Source: an uncultured Oscillospiraceae bacterium
GTDB lineage: Bacteria > Bacillota > Clostridia > Oscillospirales > Ruminococcaceae
Length of the DNA: 64,000 nucleotides
Reading direction: 5' to 3'
NCBI GenBank assembly: GCA_910577365.1
Contig: CAJTMU010000003.1
Location: 25,171-89,170, forward strand
Shown: one piece after another, positions 52,298 through 60,596 of the stretch
Layout of the letters: each line of letters opens with the position of its first letter
How positions within the stretch are numbered: the stretch's first letter is position 1
Program-made: the position numbers and the translations under genes
Notes under the pieces: generated by a model
What the model saw: the letters and a program-made list of their open reading frames with translations, nothing else
The model's database searches: none
What the model was told of the DNA's origin: nothing

Positions 52298-53325
52298 ATG
52301 GCAGTTCAAAAATCTGTCTTAAGTGAGCCGGAAATATCCAAATTACTGAAAAACAAATACGGAATATCAGCAGATAAGATACAGCGGCTCCATTTGGGAA
52401 CCGCAAATTGTTTTAAGGTATTTTTACAAAAGATACCCCTTTTTTCCTTAAAGAGTATCAGGAAGCGTTTTCAGAAGGGGACTTACGACGTGAAACCGCG
52501 TTAAATAAATTTTTATTGTCACAAGCATTTCCCACAGCCAAATTTATTAAAGATGAGAACGGAAATACGTATAATTATGTAAACGGCAGATATGTTGTGC
52601 TTCAGGAATATATTGAAAGTGAAAGCCATGTTAATCATGATTTACCCGACAGTTTGTTGTTTCAGGCAGCTGAAATATTGGCACAGCTCCATGAGATTTT
52701 AATTGGATATAATTTGCCTGTCGAAATGGATGTCATGTGGGTTAAAGAATTTAGCGTGTCTCAAACATATGCAAAATATGATTATTTGTTAGATTTTGCT
52801 CAAAATGTTGAAGATAAGGCAATACGGTATAAAATAAGTGAAGATTTGATATTCAAAAAGGGTCTGATTAAACTCATTAAACCATACGGGGAATACTTTG
52901 ATAAGCTCATATATAAATCTACCCATGGCGACTATAACTCCATGCAATATTTATGTGCTGGCGATATAATCAAAGCAATTATAGATTTTGCATCAGCAAA
53001 GAAGATTCCTGCCATATGGGAGATCATGCGCTCCTATATGCAATCGGCAAGCGATACCAAAGATCCATTTGATTTTGATGTTTCAAAATTCTGCGAATAT
53101 GTACGGTGCTATATGCGTTTTTCTGCATTAACCGAGTTTGATTTAAAATATATGCCTTATGTGTATTTGTATCAGCTTGGGCGGAGTGGTTATGGGTATA
53201 AAGAATATATGACCGATGCCAAAAGCAAAGATGAATTTTTAAAATTCGCATTCTGGAGGACAGATGTTTGCAGAATGCTTTTGAATAAGGCTGATGAAAT
53301 TTCAGCAAAGCTAACAGCGCTTTGA
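52298..53325 (+). pseudogene. APH/choline-kinase-like phosphotransferase, frameshifted
   Basis: The first frame (ATG 52298, KNKYGISADKIQRLHLG) and the second (from about 52420, FFLKEYQEAFSEGDLRRETA onward) join after removing one T in a TTTTT run near 52420. The repaired protein has the catalytic loop HGDYNSMQ and the later IIDFASAKKIPAIWE of the APH/choline kinase fold. The kinase N-lobe is otherwise complete. A single homopolymer indel could be error or recent inactivation. Confidence 0.8.
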
Positions 53326-53487
53326 TATTCAATGCAGGAGTTCATGCCCTAATATATCCAAATGCCTAATATTTTTAGTACTTAGGCAAAAGAATTTTGA
53401 ATGAAGTCGACCGCTTTCAAATAATCAGCTTCCTTAGGTATTTGTAGTAAATTGCAGGTAAGAACGTACATTGTAAGAGGGATTATA

Positions 53488-53931
53488 ATGAATGAATTTC
53501 TTGAATGGCTAAAAGAGAACAAAATCAGCATTAGTGGTAAATATAAAGGAAAACGGTGGGGTTCGGTCAACAAATCGGAAGACGGTGACTGGCATATTCG
53601 TATATGCGTTCAATATGATGAATTTTTGGAACCCGTTTTATCGAATGAATCTGCTGCAATGCAAGAATTGGTCAGAATGCGTACAGGACATGGGGGGTGT
53701 GGCAGGTGTGTAGACGGTAAATGTGCTTTTACCGGTTTTGACTTAGTAAATCCGGCTGAAGAGCAAATTGAGTTAGCGAAAAGGTTAATAAAATTTAGGA
53801 TTAATGCTATTAAAGACGGACGAATTCCGAAATGCAGTTATATAAAAATATCGAGACAAGGTGAAGCAATCGAACCATGTGCTGTATGTAAGGTATGTGA
53901 CCCTAAATGCAAAGCTATGAAAAAATATTAA
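53488..53931 (+). CDS. hypothetical cysteine-rich protein
   Basis: ATG 53488 follows GAGGG. The 147-aa protein has a CGRCVDGKCAF cluster and a C-terminal CAVCKVCDPKC cluster, consistent with two metal sites. The N-terminal third is a charged helix region. No known family. It lies at the end of the AT-rich accessory block and is followed by a terminator. Confidence 0.7.
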   Translation: MNEFLEWLKENKISISGKYKGKRWGSVNKSEDGDWHIRICVQYDEFLEPVLSNESAAMQELVRMRTGHGGCGRCVDGKCAFTGFDLVNPAEEQIELAKRLIKFRINAIKDGRIPKCSYIKISRQGEAIEPCAVCKVCDPKCKAMKKY

Positions 53932-54004
53932 TCTTGAAATGAATAAAATGAGCATACACTAAATTGAGAGAGTTTGAGTCTATCACAAAATGAAAAACAA
54001 TAGG

Positions 54005-54027
54005 GTCTGATAAAATCAGACTGTTTT
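54005..54027 (+). terminator. rho-independent terminator
   Basis: Perfect 7-bp stem GTCTGAT/ATCAGAC with AAA loop, followed by TGTTTTTG. Confidence 0.85.
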
Positions 54028-54152
54028 TGCCTTTAATAAATTCAGAATATTAAAAGAGATGTATTGAATAGGAATCAAAAAGGACTGCCAATAATATCAT
54101 TGAAATAATAATTTTTGCCAGCGGTAGGTGCTGATGTTTTTTGAATGTATAG

Positions 54153-54249
54153 TAAAAGAGCCGCCTGAATAACTATACCGGCAATAAAAGCGCATCATGG
54201 GACGGGTATGACGATATTTGTCGGGACAATTATCACAAGGCGGCTTTTA
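54153..54249 (+). ncRNA. candidate structured leader RNA upstream of the esterase gene
   Basis: A long closing stem (TAAAAG-GCCGCCT, 54153-54166, with AGGCGGCTTTTA, 54238-54249) encloses two hairpins. One is ATACC with GGTAT, and the other is GATA-TTTGT around CGGG with ACAA-TATC at 54213-54234. The three-way-junction shape lies about 40 nt before the esterase start. No known riboswitch class was recognised. Confidence 0.45.
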
Positions 54250-54288
54250 TAAACTGCGGCTTATATGCCCGGAAATGGAGGAATAAAA

Positions 54289-55074
54289 ATGGCTTATTGC
54301 ACATTCAAGTTTTTTTCAAATTCTCTTGTGAGAGGCACGACCTTTGAAATGCTTATTCCCAATGACCCGCGCACGGACATACCTCACGAGGAAACGGAGT
54401 ACAGCAAGCGTAAAATGAAGACGCTTTTCCTGCTGCACGGCTATACGGGAAGCGCGGGAGACTGCATACCCGCATATCTCGCGGAAAAATACAATTTCGC
54501 GGTAATAATGCCCAACGGCGAGAACGGCTTCTGGCTGGACGGACTTTCCACAGGGCACAAGTTCGGCACATTTGTCGGCTGCGAGCTGGTGGAGTATGTG
54601 CGCAAAACTTTCGGGCTGGCGAACACTCCCGACGAGACCTATGTTATGGGGCTTTCAATGGGCGGATTTGGGGCGCTGCATACGGCACTGGCATATCCGC
54701 AGACATTCGGAAAGGCGGGAGCGCTTTCCTCGGCACTGATAGTTCACGATATCGCGGGTATGAAGCCGGGCGAAAACAGCGGAATGGCAAACTACGATTA
54801 TTATCATGAATGCTTCGGCGATCTGGATAAGGTGCTTGAAAGCGAAAATAATCCTGAGGTTCTGGCAAAAAGACTTGTTGATGAGGGTAAGCATCTTCCT
54901 GAGATATTCATGTGCTGCGGCACGGAGGACTTCCTGATTGAGCACAACCGTAAAATGCACCGTTTTCTTGATGATATCGGCTATCGTCATGAATATATCG
55001 AGGACAAGGGCGCGCATGACATGGAATTCTGGAGCAAATATTTTGTTAAGTTTACAGACGCTATGTTTGAATAG
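54289..55074 (+). CDS. CE1-type/esterase D-like carbohydrate esterase
   Basis: This 261-aa cytoplasmic alpha/beta-hydrolase has KTLFLLHGYTGSAGDC at the oxyanion region, the nucleophile elbow GLSMGGFGALH, CCGTEDFLIE with the acid and KGAHDMEFW with the catalytic His. It resembles acetyl/feruloyl esterases (esterase D family). There is no signal peptide. GGAGG precedes ATG 54289; the earlier ATG 54265 overlaps the SD. It probably deacetylates imported oligosaccharides. Confidence 0.9.
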   Translation: MAYCTFKFFSNSLVRGTTFEMLIPNDPRTDIPHEETEYSKRKMKTLFLLHGYTGSAGDCIPAYLAEKYNFAVIMPNGENGFWLDGLSTGHKFGTFVGCELVEYVRKTFGLANTPDETYVMGLSMGGFGALHTALAYPQTFGKAGALSSALIVHDIAGMKPGENSGMANYDYYHECFGDLDKVLESENNPEVLAKRLVDEGKHLPEIFMCCGTEDFLIEHNRKMHRFLDDIGYRHEYIEDKGAHDMEFWSKYFVKFTDAMFE

Positions 55075-55099
55075 ACACTGCGGCGTTTTGATATTTTTT

Positions 55100-55131
55100 G
55101 CGGATTTCCTATGCCCGTTCCGGAAATCCGC
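55100..55131 (+). terminator. terminator of the esterase gene
   Basis: Perfect 10-bp stem GCGGATTTCC/GGAAATCCGC followed by ATTTCTTTG. Confidence 0.8.
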
Positions 55132-55455
55132 ATTTCTTTGCATCTGTTTGGCTTATGTTCCGTTTAGCAATGTTTTTTGTAATAATAAACTGTCTGCGCA
55201 GACTGTGAGACAGACTTTGATTATTTCAAGGCGATTTTACGCAGGCGTATTTTATGTGCATCAAGAAAACTGATGAGGAAGTACACATAGCCTGAAAAAA
55301 TATATGTGGACAATCGTGGGATAGGTTCTAAATATGTTTCGGATGGCGCTTTTGTATACTCACCGAAGTCTGTTTGTATTTTTTCGTATGTATAACGCGC
55401 GAATATTTTCTTTCCCTTGGCTAACAATATTAAAAAGAACACGGCGGATAAAGGG

Positions 55456-55498
55456 TTTCGCCGAAGGGCGAAAGGAGATATGCTCCGCAGGCGGAGCA
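55456..55498 (+). promoter_or_regulatory. two hairpins just upstream of the manganese catalase gene
   Basis: TTTCGCC-GAAG-GGCGAAA near 55456-55473 is followed by TGCTCCGC-AG-GCGGAGCA (55481-55498). An AAAGGAG SD-like site lies between them and an AAAGGA lies directly against ATG 55510, so translation start may be structure-controlled. The 55132-55455 stretch upstream holds no supported gene. Confidence 0.4.
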
Positions 55499-55509
55499 TT
55501 AATAAAGGA

Positions 55510-56079
55510 ATGTTTAAACACGAAAAAAAGCTTTTTCATAATGTGGGAGTCGAAAAGCCCAATCCTCAGTATGCGGCTATGCTTCAGGAGCAGCTTGGCG
55601 GAGCGAACGGCGAGATGAAAGCCGCAATGCAGTATATGTCGCAGAGCTTTCGCATAAAGGATCAGGAAATAAAAGACCTGTTTCTGGATATTGCCGCTGA
55701 AGAGCTTGGACATATGGAAATGGTGGCTCAGACTATAAATCTGCTTAACGGTCATGATGTTGATGCGTCGTCAGTTCCTGCGGTGGAAATTCAAAGCCAT
55801 GTTCTGCTTGGACTGAACCCCGGACTTATCAATGCTTCGGGATATTCATGGACAGGCGATTATGTTACAGTCACGGGTGACCTTTGCGCCGATCTGCTGT
55901 CCAATATAGCCTCCGAGCAAAGGGCAAAGGTGGTGTATGAGTATCTTTACCGTCAGATAAGCGATAAAAAGGTCCGCGAAACGATTGACTTTCTTCTCAA
56001 CCGTGAGGAGGCACACAATGCTCTTTTCCGCGAGGCGTTTAACAAGGTGCAGAAAACTGGCTCTAACCGCGATTTCTGA
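55510..56079 (+). CDS. cotJC: manganese catalase, CotJC-like
   Basis: This 189-aa protein matches the Mn-catalase/CotJC family: FKHEKKLFHNVGVEKPN start, GEMKAAMQYM, EELGHMEMVAQTI with the first metal ligands, EQRAKVVYEYL, and NREEAHNALF with the second set. CotJC is a spore-coat catalase in Bacillus; no cotJA or cotJB is here. ATG 55510 matches the family start, although the SD spacing is poor. Confidence 0.88.
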   Translation: MFKHEKKLFHNVGVEKPNPQYAAMLQEQLGGANGEMKAAMQYMSQSFRIKDQEIKDLFLDIAAEELGHMEMVAQTINLLNGHDVDASSVPAVEIQSHVLLGLNPGLINASGYSWTGDYVTVTGDLCADLLSNIASEQRAKVVYEYLYRQISDKKVRETIDFLLNREEAHNALFREAFNKVQKTGSNRDF

Positions 56080-56182
56080 ACTACGAAAGCTGCTAAAATG
56101 CATTTCAGCCTGTCCGAGCCTTCTCCGATGAACAGCTCATTTACAGACGTAAATTCCGCGCCGCCATCCTTTAATTGATATC

Positions 56183-56215
56183 AAAAATCCCCCACTGGCT
56201 AAGCGGGGGATTTTT
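56183..56215. terminator. bidirectional terminator
   Basis: 11-bp stem AAAAATCCCCC/GGGGGATTTTT between the catalase and the convergent CE2 gene. Confidence 0.9.
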
Positions 56216-56219
56216 ATGC

Positions 56220-57413
56220 TTAAAGAACAGACGCGTTTATATAGTCCGCCAATTCTGCCGCAGCGATATCGTGAGTCGCGGCGGTGGGGTGCCAGTCGGC
56301 GGCGAATCCCGTAGAACCGTCCTGGGTGGAAAGGCGGAAAGTTGAGATATTTTCGTCACCTGTTTCGGCAGTGTAGTTTTCCGCTGCTTCACACATCGCG
56401 TTATAAAGATCCGCGCCCATAACGCCCAATGTGCAGATGATATGAGCGTCCGCGTTGTTTTTGCGAACCTTTGCCAGGAATTTTGTGTAGGATTCGGAAT
56501 ATTCCTTTATCAGTGCCTCGTCCTTGCCGGTATATGAGCAGTCGTTCGTTCCGAGGTTTATCACTATGATATCGGGTACGAATTTCGTGAAATCCCAGTC
56601 AACAGCCGCCGCGCTGAACCCGTCAGAACCGTTTCCGCCGCTTACCGCAAATCGGTCATATTTTTTGGGTAGCTGCTGAGCGATTACCTTTTTGCCTTGT
56701 GTGGTGTAGCCCGAAATAATACCGTGACCGCTGTATGAAACAAGACTGTAATCCGCGTTCAGAAGCTCTGCGGTTTTATAGGCATAGGCTTTTGTCGCGT
56801 CCTCGGTCTTGGTTGAGAAGTGGTGGTCTCTGTCCTCATCATCAACGCCGTATCCGCAGGTTATCGAATCCCCGATAAACTCAATTTTCAACTCCTTTTC
56901 CTCTGTCGGAGCTATATCCGATTCGGAAGTAACTGTTATTTCGTCGATTCCGAGAATTGAGTTTGCTGCTTCAGAGATCTTCATCAGCCTTACAGTAACC
57001 TCTTTTTCCTCATCATACGAAAATACGTCATATGTAACCTCACTCTGGGTTATCATCTCGTCAACGACTCTCTCTCCGTCCACAAAAGCCGCAAAGCGCG
57101 CTTGGTTATCCTCAGCGGCGATCATGCTGTCGCCTATTATCTTTACGGAGCATTTTGTGCCTTTTACCTTAAATTCCACTCCGCTTGCAGAGTGAGCCAG
57201 CCACAGGATTCCGTTTTCACTGTGCGTGCGCCCGAGCATCTTTACATATTGTTCTTCCGCTTCATAAGTTCTTTCCATCTGACCAGTTTTTTCCTCCGTT
57301 TGTACTGTTTGTGAATTTTTTTCACCGGACGATACCGTCCCATCTTTTGCCGCGCAGCCTGTTAAAAGCATTGATGCGGCGATTGCGCATAAAATTACTT
57401 TTTTAAGTCCCAT
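56220..57413 (-). CDS. CE2-like SGNH esterase lipoprotein 1
   Basis: This 397-aa protein is a lipoprotein (lipobox LTGC) with a Thr/Glu linker, an N-terminal beta-sandwich (GRTHSENGILWLAHSASG) and an SGNH hydrolase domain. The SGNH marks are FIGDSITCGYG with the serine, INLGTND and DWHPT with Asp/His. The layout fits carbohydrate esterase family 2 acetyl esterases acting on cell-surface-bound polysaccharide. AGGAGG precedes ATG 57413. It is a close paralogue of the next gene. Confidence 0.9.
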   Translation of the reverse strand: MGLKKVILCAIAASMLLTGCAAKDGTVSSGEKNSQTVQTEEKTGQMERTYEAEEQYVKMLGRTHSENGILWLAHSASGVEFKVKGTKCSVKIIGDSMIAAEDNQARFAAFVDGERVVDEMITQSEVTYDVFSYDEEKEVTVRLMKISEAANSILGIDEITVTSESDIAPTEEKELKIEFIGDSITCGYGVDDEDRDHHFSTKTEDATKAYAYKTAELLNADYSLVSYSGHGIISGYTTQGKKVIAQQLPKKYDRFAVSGGNGSDGFSAAAVDWDFTKFVPDIIVINLGTNDCSYTGKDEALIKEYSESYTKFLAKVRKNNADAHIICTLGVMGADLYNAMCEAAENYTAETGDENISTFRLSTQDGSTGFAADWHPTAATHDIAAAELADYINASVL

Positions 57414-57549
57414 ATATCCTCCTGTTTTTATTTACCCAAAGGAGATTTAAAAACACCTTCGGGGCTGATGATTAAGAAATGTTACGCACCGTTTCTTGGG
57501 GCAATTTATATGCGGGCGTATGATTTTTGCTTTAGGCTCTTAGAATTCT

Positions 57550-58905
57550 TTAGTTTGTTAATCGCAGAAGACTTATTACTGACGAAATTTCTTTAGCCAA
57601 CAGCACAGCTGCATCATTATATGTTGCGGCGGTAGGGTGATAGTCCGCAGCGTAGCCAGTAGTACCGTCCTGCACGGGAAGATGAACGGCGGTTATCCTT
57701 CCATCACTCGTCTGCTCGGTATATTCCTCCGCTGCAGTGCATACCGATTCAAACAGCCCGTCACTCACAAGTCCCAGACAGCACACGAAATATGCGTCGG
57801 GATTATGTCTGCGTATCTGCTTCAGAAACTTCACATAACCGTCGGTGTATTCTCTCATAAGTTCCTCATTGCTGCCCGTATAGGTCTGGTCGTTTGCTCC
57901 AAGGCATATTACCACTATGTCGGGCTGAAACTGAGAGAAATCCCATGGCGTGTCTGCGGCATTGTACCCGTTATAGTTCCCGCTGCTGTACGCCAGCGCC
58001 TCATACATTTCGGGCACGGTATAATCCCCCGATTTTACCCCTTTAATGGAAGTATATCCCGAAATTATTCCAAAGCCGCTGTACGACACAAGGCTGTAAT
58101 CCGCGTCAAGTATCTGCGCGGTTTTGTAGGCGAACGCTTTTGTCGCGTCCTCGGTTTTGGTGGAGAAGTGGTGGGAACTTACCTCGTCGTCCACCCCGTA
58201 GCCGCAGGTCAGCGAATCGCCTATAAACTCAATTTTCAGGTCTTTTTCCTTGGTGGGCGATATATCCCCTTTTGACACGACATCAATGCTCTTTATGCCT
58301 ACTGTGGAGTGCAGAGCTTCGGACAGCTTTATCAGCGTTATTGTTACCTTTTCGGAGCTCGGCTCTATTATAATATTCGTCGCTTCCGCTTCGGTCGTGT
58401 ACCGCGCCTCAAACTCCTCCAACGCGAATATCTCAAATGTCATTTCTTTTTCCGATATCATCTCGTCCAACACCCGCTCGCCGTTCACATAGGCGGCGAA
58501 ACGCGCCCTGCTACCAGTATTCGCCATGCTGTCGCCCGCCAGCGTGACTGAGCAGTATGTGCCGTCCATGGTAAACTCCGCGCCGCTTGCCGAGTGCGGA
58601 AGCCACAATATATCCTTCTCGTTATGTGTGCGTCCCAGCGGCTTCAGATACTCCGTCGAAAGCATAGTGCCTGAGTAACTTTTTTCGGTGAGCGGCAGTG
58701 TCTTAGGTTCAGCAGTTTCCTCATATATTACGTCTGGAGTTTCCTTTTCCGATGTTTCCGCTGTTTCGGTCATTTCTGCCGTTTCCGCTGTCGTGTAAGC
58801 CTGCGCGGTGTCGGATATCGTCAGGCTTTCCATAACGTCGGAGGTCGGCGGGGAGCAGCCTGTCAACAGAACCGTCAGCACCGCGGCAAATATTTTTTTA
58901 CGCAA
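57550..58905 (-). CDS. CE2-like SGNH esterase lipoprotein 2
   Basis: This 451-aa paralogue of the 397-aa gene has lipobox LTGC, a longer Thr/Glu linker, GRTHNEKDILWLPHSASG and FIGDSLTCGYG, then ICLGANDQ and DYHPT. It carries an insertion between the beta-sandwich and catalytic domains relative to copy 1. The start is TTG 58905 with GGAGC about 9 nt upstream. It follows the preceding gene by one base, so translation is coupled. Confidence 0.88.
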   Translation of the reverse strand: MRKKIFAAVLTVLLTGCSPPTSDVMESLTISDTAQAYTTAETAEMTETAETSEKETPDVIYEETAEPKTLPLTEKSYSGTMLSTEYLKPLGRTHNEKDILWLPHSASGAEFTMDGTYCSVTLAGDSMANTGSRARFAAYVNGERVLDEMISEKEMTFEIFALEEFEARYTTEAEATNIIIEPSSEKVTITLIKLSEALHSTVGIKSIDVVSKGDISPTKEKDLKIEFIGDSLTCGYGVDDEVSSHHFSTKTEDATKAFAYKTAQILDADYSLVSYSGFGIISGYTSIKGVKSGDYTVPEMYEALAYSSGNYNGYNAADTPWDFSQFQPDIVVICLGANDQTYTGSNEELMREYTDGYVKFLKQIRRHNPDAYFVCCLGLVSDGLFESVCTAAEEYTEQTSDGRITAVHLPVQDGTTGYAADYHPTAATYNDAAVLLAKEISSVISLLRLTN

Positions 58906-58906
58906 T

Positions 58907-59503
58907 CTAAAGCTCCTTTTTTATCCATGCCGTCTTAAAGTCCTTGGACCAGTAAGCGCTGTGCAGAACTGCTGCCGAATCGCAGTATTCGGGAGCGGCG
59001 ACTATCGGTATGATATTTCCGCAAAGGCGATATGCCGGCAGATGAGAAGCAAAAACAATGACTGGCAGAAATTTCATATCCATATCAAAATGCTCCGTTT
59101 CGCTTGCCTTTATCTCCAGCACGGAGCGGTCTGTACCGTCTTTTAAGATTTCCACCGCTCTGCACAGCCAATCAGATATTTCCTCGGCGGGCTTTTCTTT
59201 ACACATATAAAGATACTTGCCAAACGGACGCAGCGAGTTGGGATTTATTTCAGACGTTTTTGACAGATTGTAAATAATGCTCGCGGGTGCAATATTCGCG
59301 GCGTTCCTATCAAAAAGCGAAGTGTTCGCCTGTATCACATATGCGTAATAAACTCTGCCCTTGGTGCTGAGAATATCCTTCTGCTCATACACGGAGATAA
59401 GCCCGTCGCTTTTGTCAAGCCACTTTGGCGGCGACGGCAGATATATTTTCCGCTTCTGCTCAAAGCTTGCCCGCATTTCCGTCAATTCCTTAAGAAAATC
59501 CAT
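58907..59503 (-). CDS. hypothetical protein, 198 aa
   Basis: The product begins MDFLKELTEMRASFEQ at ATG 59503, behind AAGGAG. It is soluble with no signal peptide. Segments such as RVYYAYVIQANTSLF and FDMDMKFLPVIVFASH look like a mixed alpha/beta domain, but I recognise no family. It is upstream of, and coupled to, the CE2-like gene. Its SD lies at the end of an intergenic repeat. Confidence 0.65.
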   Translation of the reverse strand: MDFLKELTEMRASFEQKRKIYLPSPPKWLDKSDGLISVYEQKDILSTKGRVYYAYVIQANTSLFDRNAANIAPASIIYNLSKTSEINPNSLRPFGKYLYMCKEKPAEEISDWLCRAVEILKDGTDRSVLEIKASETEHFDMDMKFLPVIVFASHLPAYRLCGNIIPIVAAPEYCDSAAVLHSAYWSKDFKTAWIKKEL

Positions 59504-59508
59504 AACTC

Positions 59509-59620
59509 TCCTTATTTTAATTTGAAATTTTCCGCGGACCGCCTGAGCACGCAACACTTCGCTTCGCTGCGTGTTACGCATTCAGGCTCTCGCGAAAAAT
59601 TTCCTGCGTGGGCGGTCTGT
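59509..59620 (-). repeat. dispersed intergenic repeat, copy 9 (ends on an SD)
   Basis: On the minus strand it reads GCCCACGCAGGAAATTTTTC, GAGAGCCTGAATGCG, an AACACGC/GCGTGCT-type hairpin with a GAAGCGAAG loop, CAGGCGGTCCGCGGAAAATT and then AAATTAAAATAAGGAG, the SD of the 198-aa gene. Confidence 0.75.
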
Positions 59621-59698
59621 TTATGCCTGCTTACAGCGCCTTAAATTTGTTGATTTATATAATGCTGAAAGTAGTTTTATTCGCCCAAAATGTATAGT

Positions 59699-60580
59699 TT
59701 AACCTGTATTACCGCACCGTCCGCATTTCGAGCAGCCTGAGCAGGTTGGCTTCCAAGAACACAGCTTACAGTTTTCACAGAACTCAGGCTTATGCAGAAA
59801 CTCCTCGGATATTTCATAGCCGCACTCGTTGTAAAGCTTGAATTTCAGCGGCTTTCCCTCAAAGCTCATTCCCGATTTTGAAGCCATTCTGCTTCTTATG
59901 TGTTTGTCAGAGAGGTTATACAGCTTGTTGTCCTTGATAAACCTTGTTCCGGTGTCAACAAACAGAAAGCTGATATTTCGCTCTGCACATTCCGCGCGCA
60001 GGCTCTGCACCCATTCATAGCGGCATGGACGCGCTCCTGCATAATTTTCTCCGCCGCAGCTCACCTGTTCTATTTTACCGCTGTCCAACCACTTCGCAAG
60101 GCTTACCCCGCCGATAAACGGCGCGACGTTCACCCCTCTGTGCTTAAACGGAAGTTCCAGCAGCAGCGGCACGCGTTCTTCCGCGCGGCGCTGATTTTCG
60201 GCGGTGACGTTTATGAACACGTTCTCCCAACCGTCCCCCCAATCCTCGGGCAGACATTCGGGGATACGCTGCGGGCGCTTGGTGATGATAAAAAATATCA
60301 CGTCGCTTCTCGCGCGTATTATATCCCATGCTTCGTCCCGCCACTCGTCCGCCTCCTCAAGGAAAAAATCCGAGGTCATGCACACGCTCAGCGTTTCGCC
60401 GCTTCGTATCTTGTACGCTCCGCGCCTGTCCTTATGCAGGGGGTAATCGAAATTACTCTTTACGCGGTATATCTCCGCGCCGTTTTGACCGCGCTGCTCG
60501 TCCAGAAAATACATATAGCAGTTGGCGCAGCCCTCGCTTACCTTGTGGCAGCCGTGCCACGGGTTCCATATATTGCGCAG
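59699..60580 (-). CDS. three-Cys Gp37/Gp68-type radical-SAM-like protein (DUF5131)
   Basis: This protein of up to 293 aa matches the phage Gp37/Gp68 family. The three-Cys motif HGCHKVSEGCANCYMYF (C-x6-C-x2-C) lies upstream of the first good ATG in this frame, so that ATG (60514) would delete it. In-frame CTG 60580 is the nearest start-like codon; an ATG at 60585 with a GAGGTG SD is out of frame by an ATAT dinucleotide expansion. The gene may therefore use a non-AUG start or carry a 2-nt frameshift. A zinc-finger-like CENCKLC...CSGCSKCGRC tail follows. Confidence 0.75.
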   Translation of the reverse strand: MRNIWNPWHGCHKVSEGCANCYMYFLDEQRGQNGAEIYRVKSNFDYPLHKDRRGAYKIRSGETLSVCMTSDFFLEEADEWRDEAWDIIRARSDVIFFIITKRPQRIPECLPEDWGDGWENVFINVTAENQRRAEERVPLLLELPFKHRGVNVAPFIGGVSLAKWLDSGKIEQVSCGGENYAGARPCRYEWVQSLRAECAERNISFLFVDTGTRFIKDNKLYNLSDKHIRSRMASKSGMSFEGKPLKFKLYNECGYEISEEFLHKPEFCENCKLCSWKPTCSGCSKCGRCGNTG

Positions 60581-60596
60581 AGCATATCACCTCAAG

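Noticed and set aside
55221..55499. A 92-aa minus-strand frame upstream of the Mn catalase
   Set aside because: It ends within hairpins, has no SD, and no domain; the region is better seen as a leader.
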